DNA from: Acetobacteraceae bacterium
GTDB lineage: Bacteria; Pseudomonadota; Alphaproteobacteria; Acetobacterales; Acetobacteraceae
Length of the DNA stretch: 5,573 nucleotides
NCBI GenBank assembly: GCA_947446625.1
Contig: CANFIE010000285.1
Coordinates: 1-5,573 of the forward strand
Direction of reading: 5' to 3'
Position 1 is the first letter of the stretch; every line of letters begins with the position of its first letter. The notes under the pieces were generated by a model. That model was given only the letters and a program-made list of their open reading frames with translations. It was not told the origin of the DNA and did not search any database. This document shows, piece after piece, positions 1 to 4,955 of the stretch. A program made the translations under genes and the position numbers.

Positions 1-673
1 CACGCAGCACCATGAAGTTGCCCGAAGGGTCTGGCCCATTGGTCAGGCCCAACTGCAGGCCGATGGGCACGCTTTCCATCTGCTGGGCAATGCTCTCGCA
101 TTCATTGGCAGCGGCCACGCGGCAGCGGGCGCGGGTGCGCTCGGGCAGGTTCAGCCCGGCGGTCACGCCCTCGGCCAAAAAGCGGCGCATGGCGCCTTCC
201 GAGAGGATGCCGATGATATTGGGCCGGCGCTGCTGGTGCAGCTTGCGGCGGGCGGCCAGCAGGCCAAGCGCCTGGTCGGCATTCGCCCGCGCCTGGGCAC
301 GGTCGGCCGAGGCATCGGCCGCTTCGGTCCAGGCCTCGGCAATGGCGCCTTCCACGGCCTCGGTGCTGGTCTGGTAGCAGAAGGCGCCACCCACCAGCAG
401 CAACTGGTCGGCCTGCTCCTCCACCTGGCGCAGCCGCTCCAGGAAGGCCACGGGCCGGGCAAAATACTCCACCCCAATGCCCAGCAGCGACAGCGGCGAG
501 ATCTTCAGCAATTCCGCGAGGCGCCGGATGGTATCCAGCTTGATGACCTCGCCCTTCTCATACCGGTACAGCGCGGCCCGTGAGACGCCGAGGCGGGCCG
601 CGATTTCTTCAGCCCGAAGCCCGGATTCGAGGCGGTAGGCACGCAATTGCTGCCCAATATCGGCAAACCGCAT
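1..673 (-). CDS. XRE-family helix-turn-helix transcriptional regulator, 3' end beyond the window
   Basis: This is an open frame of 224 codons from the ATG at 671-673 to the left edge, with no stop, so the C-terminus is missing. Residues about 5-63 form a classic HTH_3/XRE DNA-binding domain: an opening helix (IGQQLRAYRLESGL), then AEEIAARLGVSRAALYRYEKG, with the recognition helix around SRAALYRYEKG (31-41) and a closing TIRRLAELLKISPLSLL. A helical region follows (RPVAFLERLRQVEEQADQ, 73-90). After it comes an Ala-rich stretch (105-150) and a mixed segment (150-224) that matches no effector domain I can name. GGAGG at 679-683 lies 5 nt before the ATG and fixes the start. It is co-directional with hyi and glxR, 181 nt downstream of glxR, so it could be their local regulator. 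That role is inferred from position only. The inverted repeat at 704-728 lies just upstream and could be an autoregulatory operator. Confidence 0.88.
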   Translation of the reverse strand, partial: MRFADIGQQLRAYRLESGLRAEEIAARLGVSRAALYRYEKGEVIKLDTIRRLAELLKISPLSLLGIGVEYFARPVAFLERLRQVEEQADQLLLVGGAFCYQTSTEAVEGAIAEAWTEAADASADRAQARANADQALGLLAARRKLHQQRRPNIIGILSEGAMRRFLAEGVTAGLNLPERTRARCRVAAANECESIAQQMESVPIGLQLGLTNGPDPSGNFMVLR

Positions 674-678
674 CAAAA

Positions 679-683
679 CCTCC
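679..683 (-). promoter_or_regulatory. Ribosome binding site of the XRE regulator
   Basis: On the minus strand this reads GGAGG, a full Shine-Dalgarno core, 5 nt from the ATG at 671-673. It supports that start and places the inverted repeat at 704-728 outside the coding region. Confidence 0.75.
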
Positions 684-703
684 AGGCGTTTGTTCCCGTA
701 GAC

Positions 704-728
704 GCTTCGTCAAACTGTGAGACGAAGC
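704..728. promoter_or_regulatory. 8-bp perfect inverted repeat ahead of the XRE regulator, candidate operator
   Basis: GCTTCGTC (704-711) and GACGAAGC (721-728) are exact reverse complements separated by 9 nt (AAACTGTGA). The arm centres are 17 bp apart, a plausible spacing for a dimeric helix-turn-helix protein. The element lies 31-55 nt upstream of the regulator's ATG, where an autorepressor operator would be expected. It could instead fold as a hairpin in the mRNA leader. The symmetry is seen directly; the binding role is inference. Confidence 0.45.
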
Positions 729-748
729 CGCCTTCGGGAGGGGGCGCC

Positions 749-803
749 AAAAAAATGCTACAATCGCCAAACTAAAGCAACGGTGTATTGGCTATCGTAC
801 CAT
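749..803 (-). promoter_or_regulatory. AT-richer stretch, probable promoter region of the XRE regulator
   Basis: Within GC-rich surroundings this stretch is clearly richer in A and T. It contains seven consecutive A on the plus strand (749-755) and several TTG-like sequences on the minus strand, and it lies 75-130 nt upstream of the regulator's start. A TAGCAT that could be a -10 box is present on the minus strand (754-759), but no -35 box with 16-18 nt spacing is convincing. I call the region and not exact boxes. Confidence 0.27.
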
Positions 804-812
804 TCCAACCAT

Positions 813-849
813 GGCGCGAGTGGTGGGGCACCGAACCGCCCCACGCGCC
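813..849 (-). terminator. GC-rich hairpin just after glxR, possible terminator or 3'-end stabiliser
   Basis: On the minus strand, starting 5 nt past the glxR stop codon, TGGGGC (838-843) and GCCCCA (824-829) pair around an 8-nt loop. The stem continues with GGCGCG pairing with CGCGCC (844-849 with 813-818), with a one-sided 5-nt bulge at 819-823. The position directly after the stop fits the 3' end of the hyi-glxR transcript. No T-tract follows the hairpin in the minus direction, so it does not look like a classic intrinsic terminator. It may protect the 3' end or work with Rho. Confidence 0.4.
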
Positions 850-854
850 GGTTG

Positions 855-1745
855 TCAATCCGGCTTGGGTGCAACCGGATGGGCCGCCAGGGCCTCCAGC
901 GCTGTCACCATGCCGGAATGGTCCAAACCGCCATTGCCCGCGGCGATACAGGCGGAAAGCAGTTGCTGGGTGGAAGCCGTGTTGGGCAGGGCAACGCCCA
1001 GTTCGCGGGCCGATTGCAGCGCAAGGTTGAGGTCCTTCTGGTGCAATACAATCCGAAACCCAGGATTGAAGGTGCGCTTAATCATGCGCTCGCCATGCAG
1101 TTCAAGAATGCGTGAGGTGGCCAGCCCGCCGGTCAGCGCCTGGCGCACCTTGGCCGGGTCGGCGCCCGCCTTGCTGGCAAACACCAGCGCCTCGCCCACC
1201 GCCTCGATGGTCAGGGCCACAATGATCTGGTTGGCCACCTTGCAGGTCTGCCCGGTGCCGTTGCTCTCGCCCACCAGGGTGATGTTCTTGCCCATCAGCT
1301 CGAACAGCGGCGTGGCGCGGTCGAAGGCCGTCTGCGGGCCGCCGACCATGATGGTCAGGCTGGCGGCCTTGGCGCCAACCTCGCCGCCCGAGACCGGGGC
1401 GTCCAGGTATTCGCACCCCAGCGCGTTGATCTTCTTAGCGAATTCCTTGGTTGCGGTGGGGCTGATGGACGACATGTCGATGACCAGCTTGCCGGCCGAA
1501 AGCCCCGCCGCCACACCCTGGGCGCCGAACAGCACGGCTTCCACATCGGGGGTGTCTGGCACCATCAGGATGATCACCTCGGCCGCCTGGGCCACGGCGG
1601 TGGCATTGGCCGCCACGGTGAAGGCGGCGCGGGCCTCGGCGGAAAGGCTGGCGCGTTCCGGCACCACCACCTCATGCCCCGCGGCCTTGAGGTGACCCGC
1701 CATGGGCAGGCCCATGATGCCCAGACCGATGAATCCTATTTTCAT
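855..1745 (-). CDS. glxR: 2-hydroxy-3-oxopropionate (tartronate semialdehyde) reductase
   Basis: A cytoplasmic enzyme of the 3-hydroxyisobutyrate dehydrogenase family that reduces tartronate semialdehyde to D-glycerate with NAD(P)H. The product is 296 residues, close to the family's usual 290-300. Residues 1-18 hold the dinucleotide-binding start MKIGFIGLGIMGLPMAGHL, with GLGIMG at 7-12. DAPVSGGEVGA (115-125) is the substrate-binding motif. GQTCKVANQ (165-173) carries the expected catalytic lysine, K169. HQKDLNLALQSA (235-246) carries the conserved KD pair of the helical C-terminal domain. GERMIKRTFNPGF and the KVANQII block resemble E. coli GlxR more than MmsB or GarR, as far as I recall those sequences; this cannot be checked here. 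The open frame extends 44 codons upstream, but into the hyi end; the ATG at 1743-1745 begins the conserved Rossmann strand and has CAGGA 9 nt before it. It is second in a unit with hyi, 37 nt apart. Confidence 0.93.
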   Translation of the reverse strand: MKIGFIGLGIMGLPMAGHLKAAGHEVVVPERASLSAEARAAFTVAANATAVAQAAEVIILMVPDTPDVEAVLFGAQGVAAGLSAGKLVIDMSSISPTATKEFAKKINALGCEYLDAPVSGGEVGAKAASLTIMVGGPQTAFDRATPLFELMGKNITLVGESNGTGQTCKVANQIIVALTIEAVGEALVFASKAGADPAKVRQALTGGLATSRILELHGERMIKRTFNPGFRIVLHQKDLNLALQSARELGVALPNTASTQQLLSACIAAGNGGLDHSGMVTALEALAAHPVAPKPD

Positions 1746-1754
1746 ATCATTTAG

Positions 1755-1759
1755 TCCTG
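1755..1759 (-). promoter_or_regulatory. Ribosome binding site of glxR
   Basis: CAGGA on the minus strand lies 9 nt upstream of the ATG at 1743-1745, inside the 37-nt hyi-glxR gap. It supports the internal start at the conserved Rossmann fold instead of the longer frame, which opens at 1877 inside hyi. Confidence 0.55.
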
Positions 1760-1782
1760 AATGAGGAGTGATTGGTTCGGAA

Positions 1783-2559
1783 TTATTTGTAGGGCTGGAA
1801 CCAGCCCAGACCGGCCTCGGTATTCCCTGCCGGGCGATACTCGCAGCCAATCCAGCCTTGGTATCCCAGCGTATCAATCCGGTTGAACACGAAGGGCCAG
1901 TTCACCTCGCCGGTGCCTGGCTCGTTGCGGCCGGGGTTGTCGGCCACCTGCATGTGGCTGATCAGCGGCAGGTGCTTTTCCACCCGGCGGCAAATGTCGC
2001 CCTCGGTGATGGCGCAGTGGTACAGGTCAAACTGCAGGCCCACGCGGTCCGGCCCCAGGCCCTGGATGATGGCGGCGCCCTGGTCGGTGGTGTTGAGGAA
2101 GAAGCCGGGGATGTCGATGTGGTTGATCGGCTCGATGATCGGCTTCACCCCGTGCTTGGCGCATTCGCGCGAAGCCCAGGCCAGGTTGGCGGCATAGGTG
2201 GCCAGCAGCGTGTCATACGGCATGCCGGCGGGCTTCAGCCCGGCCATCACGTGCAGGTGCTTGCAGGCCAGGGCGTCGGCATATTCCAGCGCCTGCTTGA
2301 TGCCGTCGCGGAATTCCTGCTGCCGGCCGGGCAATGAGGCGATGCCGCGCTCACCCTTGGTCCAGTCCCCCGGCGGGCCGTTGAACAGCACCTGCTGCAG
2401 GCCGTTATCCTTCAAGCGCAGGGCAATCTCGGCGGCGGTGAACTCGTAGGGGAACAGGAATTCCACGGCCTTGAAGCCGGCCTTCGCCGCCCGCTCGAAG
2501 CGGTCAAGGAAGGGAACTTCGTTGAACATCATGGAGATATTGGCGGCAAAACGCGGCAT
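1783..2559 (-). CDS. hyi: Hydroxypyruvate isomerase
   Basis: A cytoplasmic TIM-barrel enzyme of the xylose isomerase-like family that interconverts hydroxypyruvate and tartronate semialdehyde, the substrate of the adjacent GlxR. The product is 258 residues, matching the E. coli enzyme length. The start MPRFAANISMMFNEVPFLDR and the block QVLFNGPPGDW (56-66) are typical of Hyi. The expected metal and catalytic residues are in place: E143 in IIEPIN, D178 and H181 in FDLYH, Q204 in HMQVAD, and E240 in GCEYRP. The ATG at 2557-2559 is preceded by a strong GGAGGGGAG site 8 nt away. The gene leads the hyi-glxR unit, the same order as in the E. coli gcl-hyi-glxR locus, but gcl is replaced upstream by a divergent transporter gene. 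The promoter must lie in 2560-2788 near the dyads there. No frameshift or missing key residue is seen. Confidence 0.94.
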   Translation of the reverse strand: MPRFAANISMMFNEVPFLDRFERAAKAGFKAVEFLFPYEFTAAEIALRLKDNGLQQVLFNGPPGDWTKGERGIASLPGRQQEFRDGIKQALEYADALACKHLHVMAGLKPAGMPYDTLLATYAANLAWASRECAKHGVKPIIEPINHIDIPGFFLNTTDQGAAIIQGLGPDRVGLQFDLYHCAITEGDICRRVEKHLPLISHMQVADNPGRNEPGTGEVNWPFVFNRIDTLGYQGWIGCEYRPAGNTEAGLGWFQPYK

Positions 2560-2567
2560 TGGCTGTA

Positions 2568-2576
2568 CTCCCCTCC
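2568..2576 (-). promoter_or_regulatory. Strong ribosome binding site of hyi
   Basis: GGAGGGGAG on the minus strand, 8 nt before the ATG at 2557-2559, is a near-ideal Shine-Dalgarno sequence. It confirms the hyi start and suggests efficient translation of the first gene of the unit. Confidence 0.75.
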
Positions 2577-2627
2577 CGGTTGGCGTGCTGGGCCGACCCT
2601 ACCGGCGGGACCAGTACGTTACCATAG

Positions 2628-2663
2628 GGACTGTCAGACGCTGGTTGGCGCGCCTGACAGTCC
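2628..2663. promoter_or_regulatory. 10-bp perfect inverted repeat between hyi and the AI-2E transporter gene
   Basis: GGACTGTCAG (2628-2637) and CTGACAGTCC (2654-2663) are exact reverse complements separated by 16 nt. The spacer holds an inner CGC/GCG match (2639-2641 with 2648-2650), so an RNA copy could fold into a 13-bp hairpin with a 6-nt loop. The arm centres are 26 bp apart. It begins 69 nt upstream of the hyi start and lies 126 nt upstream of the transporter start. No T-tract follows on either strand. It could be an operator for a dimeric or tetrameric regulator, or a structured leader. Confidence 0.5.
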
Positions 2664-2683
2664 TCATGGCGTTGTTCGAGCGG

Positions 2684-2722
2684 CTGATTCACGCCGCCGG
2701 TGATTCCACCGGCGACGATCAG
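2684..2722. promoter_or_regulatory. Long imperfect inverted repeat (hairpin) in the divergent intergenic region
   Basis: The core CGCCGGTG (2695-2702) and CACCGGCG (2707-2714) pair perfectly around a 4-nt ATTC loop. Past a C/A mismatch, CG (2692-2693) pairs with CG (2716-2717). Past a 3-nt bulge (2689-2691), CTGAT (2684-2688) pairs with ATCAG (2718-2722). That makes 15 base pairs in 39 nt. No T-tract is next to it on either strand, so an intrinsic terminator is unlikely. It may be a leader structure of the transporter mRNA, part of the hyi control region, or an extragenic palindrome of a repeated family. Confidence 0.48.
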
Positions 2723-2774
2723 ACGCCAGGGATGCGGAACGGGGCCCCGGGGTGGTATCGGTGCGCCTCGTTCC

Positions 2775-2778
2775 GGAG
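2775..2778 (+). promoter_or_regulatory. Ribosome binding site that sets the AI-2E transporter start
   Basis: GGAG lies 10 nt before the ATG at 2789-2791. A nearer ATG at 2781 is in another frame and too close to the site. The open frame continues upstream to 2471, but that extension crosses the start of hyi and the dyads and has no protein-like character, so the start at 2789 is preferred. Confidence 0.5.
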
Positions 2779-2788
2779 AAATGCCCGC

Positions 2789-3886
2789 ATGCCCAGCACC
2801 CAAACCCCGCCCGAGGGCGGCCTGAACCCGGCGCGTGCCATTGGCCTGCTTGCCATATTGGCGTTGGGGGTGGGGTGCCTGTTTGTGCTGCGGCCGTTTC
2901 TCTCGGCGCTGCTCTGGGCGGCGATTCTCGTCTTCTCCACCTGGCCGGCCTATCGCTTCCTGCGGGAAAGGCTGAACCTGCCGGCGGGGCTGGCGGCCTT
3001 CCTGATGGTGTTCGTGGAGTTCCTGCTGCTGGGGCTGCCGCTGGTTTACGCCGCGCCCACCAGCCGCGAGGAAGTGGACGGGCTGCGCCGCAGCGTGGAG
3101 AGCCTGCTGACCACCGGCCTGCCGGGCCTGGGCGACCGGATGATGCAGTTGCCCTTCATCGGGGAATACCTCAGCGACCGTTGGGTGGCGCTGCACAGCG
3201 GCATCGATGGCGTGGCGCAGCTGCTGCAACCCTATGCCGGCAGCATCGCGGGTAGCGCGCTTTCGGTGCTGCTGGCGGTGCTGTCGGGCCTGGCGGAAGT
3301 GCTGCTGGCGCTGATGCTGGCCTTTTTCCTGTACCGAGACGGCCGCGCCATCGCCGAACGCAGCGAGGCGGTGCTGCGGCAATTCGCCGGGGGCCGCGCC
3401 GCCCGGCTGGTGGAGCTGACCGGCAATGTGACCCGCGGCGTGGTCTATGGCCTGCTGGGTACGGCGGTGGCGCAGGGGGTGATGACCACCTTTGGCCTGT
3501 GGCTGGCCGGGGTGCCGCAGCCGGTGCTGCTGGGCGTGGTGGCGGGGGTTATCAGCATTCTGCCGGTGGGCGCGCCGGTGGTGTGGATACCGGCCACGCT
3601 ATGGCTGTTCACCCAGGGGCAGAATGGCTGGGGCATCTTCATGGGGCTGTATGGCGCGCTGGGCATCAGCAGCGTGGACAACGTGATTCGCCCCTGGCTG
3701 ATCTCGCGCGGCGCCGACCTGCCCTTGTTGCTGACGCTGCTGGGGGCGTTGGGCGGGGTGTTTGCCTTTGGCTTCCTCGGGCTGTTCCTGGGGCCGGTGC
3801 TGCTGGCGGTGGGCTTTACCCTGCTGCAGGACTGGGCCAGCCACCCGGTGCAGGCCGAGGAGAAGGACGGCTCGCTCTCACCGTGA
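2789..3886 (+). CDS. AI-2E (YdiK/PerM-type) family transporter
   Basis: A cytoplasmic-membrane protein of 365 residues, within the family's usual 340-380. Hydrophobic segments lie at about 18-34, 37-53, 66-90, 155-182, 216-239, 243-275, 281-297 and 311-345, giving the roughly eight-helix layout of the family. The polar section 91-154 between the third and fourth helices is also typical. Family signatures are clear in the second half: GVVYGLLGTAVAQG (217-230), ISILPVGAPVVWIPATLWLF (255-274), SVDNVIRPWLISRG (295-308) and GFLGLFLGPVLLA (328-340). It resembles E. coli YdiK. Members have been linked to autoinducer-2 export, ion transport or antiport, so the substrate cannot be assigned. The gene is divergent from hyi and is followed after 100 nt by peptide-type ABC permeases. 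Nothing shows it to be part of either system. Confidence 0.87.
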   Translation: MPSTQTPPEGGLNPARAIGLLAILALGVGCLFVLRPFLSALLWAAILVFSTWPAYRFLRERLNLPAGLAAFLMVFVEFLLLGLPLVYAAPTSREEVDGLRRSVESLLTTGLPGLGDRMMQLPFIGEYLSDRWVALHSGIDGVAQLLQPYAGSIAGSALSVLLAVLSGLAEVLLALMLAFFLYRDGRAIAERSEAVLRQFAGGRAARLVELTGNVTRGVVYGLLGTAVAQGVMTTFGLWLAGVPQPVLLGVVAGVISILPVGAPVVWIPATLWLFTQGQNGWGIFMGLYGALGISSVDNVIRPWLISRGADLPLLLTLLGALGGVFAFGFLGLFLGPVLLAVGFTLLQDWASHPVQAEEKDGSLSP

Positions 3887-3986
3887 TTGCCTTGGCCGCC
3901 AAGGGCACGTAACCATGGGCCGCCGTACCGGGGGCAACCCGGGCGCATTCAGGGAATGGCCGGTCTGACCAGGAGGCCGCGAGGCA
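3887..3986 (+). other. 100-nt gap between the transporter and ABC permease genes
   Basis: There is no convincing gene here. CCTTGG (3890-3895) and CCAAGG (3899-3904) are perfect complements around a 3-nt CCG, starting 4 nt after the transporter stop. A second 5-bp GC stem lies at 3928-3942. Neither is followed by a T-tract, so read-through into the permease gene is possible. No -35/-10 pair stands out. The downstream end holds the ribosome binding site at 3971-3976. Confidence 0.4.
3971..3976 (+). promoter_or_regulatory. Ribosome binding site that supports the TTG start of the B-type permease
   Basis: AGGAGG, a perfect Shine-Dalgarno core, sits 10 nt before the TTG at 3987. An in-frame TGA at 3966-3968 is the last stop upstream, and no ATG or GTG occurs between it and the TTG. 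The TTG is therefore the only start that keeps the conserved N-terminal membrane helix. Confidence 0.7.
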
Positions 3987-4955
3987 TTGTTCGCGTTCAT
4001 CATTTCACGTTTGTTGCAGGCGCTGCCGGTGTTGCTGGTGGTGTCCTTCATCAGCTTCGCCCTGTTCACCTTTGTGGGGGACCCGGTGGCGGCCATGCTG
4101 AGCCAGGACGCCACCGAGGCTGACCGCCTGGCGCTGGTGGCCCTGCTGGGGCTGGACCAGCCCTGGTATGCGCAGTTCTGGAAGTTCCTGGGCAATGCGC
4201 TGCAGGGCGAGTTCGGCCTGAGCTACCGGCTGAGCCGGCCGGTGGCGGCGCTGATTGCCGAACGCGCCCCGGCCACGCTGGAGTTGGCCTTCTGCGCGGC
4301 GGTGATGACGCTGTGCCTGGGCGTGCCGCTTGGCATCTTCACCGGCATCTACCGCGACCATTGGCTGTCTCGCGTGTTCCTGACCCTGAGCCTGGTGGGG
4401 GTTTCGCTGCCCATCTTCGTGCTGGGCATGCTGCTGATATTGGTGTTCGCGGTGCATCTGGGCTGGCTGCCCAGCTTTGGCCGGGGGGAGACGGTGCAAC
4501 TGGGCTGGTGGAGCAGCGGGCTGCTGACGCTGAGCGGCTTGCAGGCGCTGATATTGCCGGCCATCACCCTGGCGGTGTTTCAGCTGACGCTGATAACCCG
4601 GCTGGTGCGGGCCGAGATGCTGGAAGTGCTGCGCACCGACTACATCAAGTTTGCCCGCGCCCGGGGGCTGAGCAACCGGCGGATCAATTTCGGCCATGCG
4701 CTGAAGAATACGCTGGTGCCGGTCATCACCATCGCCGGGCTGCAACTGGGTGGCATCATCGCCTTCGCCATTGTGACCGAGACGGTGTTCCAGTGGCCGG
4801 GCATGGGCTTCCTGTTCATCCAGAGCGTGAACTCGGCCGATATTCCGGTGATGGCGGCTTATCTGCTGCTGATCTCCTGCGTCTTCGTCACCATCAACCT
4901 GGTGGTGGACCTGTTGTATTACGCGGTGGACCCGCGCCTGAGGGCCCGCCGATGA
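3987..4955 (+). CDS. Peptide/nickel-type ABC importer permease, B subunit (DppB/OppB-like), TTG start
   Basis: An inner-membrane permease of 322 residues, the usual size for DppB-type subunits. The N-terminus FAFIISRLLQALPVLLVVSF is the family's first helix. GLDQPWYAQFWKFLGNALQGEF (about 55-76) is the typical segment that follows it. ERAPATLELAF (92-102) begins the binding-protein-dependent transport domain. The cytoplasmic EAA loop that contacts the ATPase is TDYIKFARARGLSNRRINFG at 217-236, followed by HALKNTLVPV (237-246). VTETVFQWPGMG (263-274) and YYAVDPRLRARR (311-322) are typical C-terminal motifs. About six membrane helices are visible. The start is TTG with AGGAGG 10 nt upstream. The stop overlaps the next gene by 4 nt (ATGA), implying translational coupling. 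The substrate (dipeptides, oligopeptides, nickel, glutathione or opines) cannot be told from the permease alone. Confidence 0.93.
   Translation: MFAFIISRLLQALPVLLVVSFISFALFTFVGDPVAAMLSQDATEADRLALVALLGLDQPWYAQFWKFLGNALQGEFGLSYRLSRPVAALIAERAPATLELAFCAAVMTLCLGVPLGIFTGIYRDHWLSRVFLTLSLVGVSLPIFVLGMLLILVFAVHLGWLPSFGRGETVQLGWWSSGLLTLSGLQALILPAITLAVFQLTLITRLVRAEMLEVLRTDYIKFARARGLSNRRINFGHALKNTLVPVITIAGLQLGGIIAFAIVTETVFQWPGMGFLFIQSVNSADIPVMAAYLLLISCVFVTINLVVDLLYYAVDPRLRARR
4940..4944 (+). promoter_or_regulatory. Ribosome binding site of the C-type permease inside the B-type gene
   Basis: GAGGG within the last codons of the B-type permease lies 7 nt before the ATG at 4952. With the ATGA overlap, it lets the second permease be made by coupled or direct initiation, keeping the two subunits in step. 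Confidence 0.5.

Noticed and set aside
759..764. TACAAT as a plus-strand -10 box
   Set aside because: There is no -35 hexamer 16-18 nt upstream, and no plus-strand gene begins for about 2 kb downstream.
811..1695. Long plus-strand open frame of 294 codons
   Set aside because: It is antisense to glxR, whose family motifs and ribosome binding site are clear. The translation is rich in Ala, Ser and Pro without recognisable domains, as expected from the reverse of a high-GC gene.
2740..2749. CGGGGCCCCG perfect 10-bp palindrome
   Set aside because: It is a simple G and C run in GC-rich DNA, without a loop or a partner site. Chance is a sufficient explanation.
2471..2788. N-terminal extension of the AI-2E transporter frame by 106 codons
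   Set aside because: It overlaps the hyi start on the other strand, crosses two dyads and has no family-like sequence. The product from 2789 already has the full family length and a ribosome binding site.
2560..2788. Possible riboswitch or small RNA gene
   Set aside because: The hairpins are real, but no known riboswitch core or Rho-independent terminator could be recognised, so only the inverted repeats are annotated.
2504..3382. Minus-strand open frame of 292 codons
   Set aside because: It is antisense to the AI-2E gene and overlaps hyi. The Gln/Arg/His-rich composition is the usual shadow of a GC-rich membrane protein gene.
4005..4745. Minus-strand open frame of 246 codons
   Set aside because: It is antisense to the B-type permease, with Gln/His/Arg-rich low-complexity translation, no start context and no domain.
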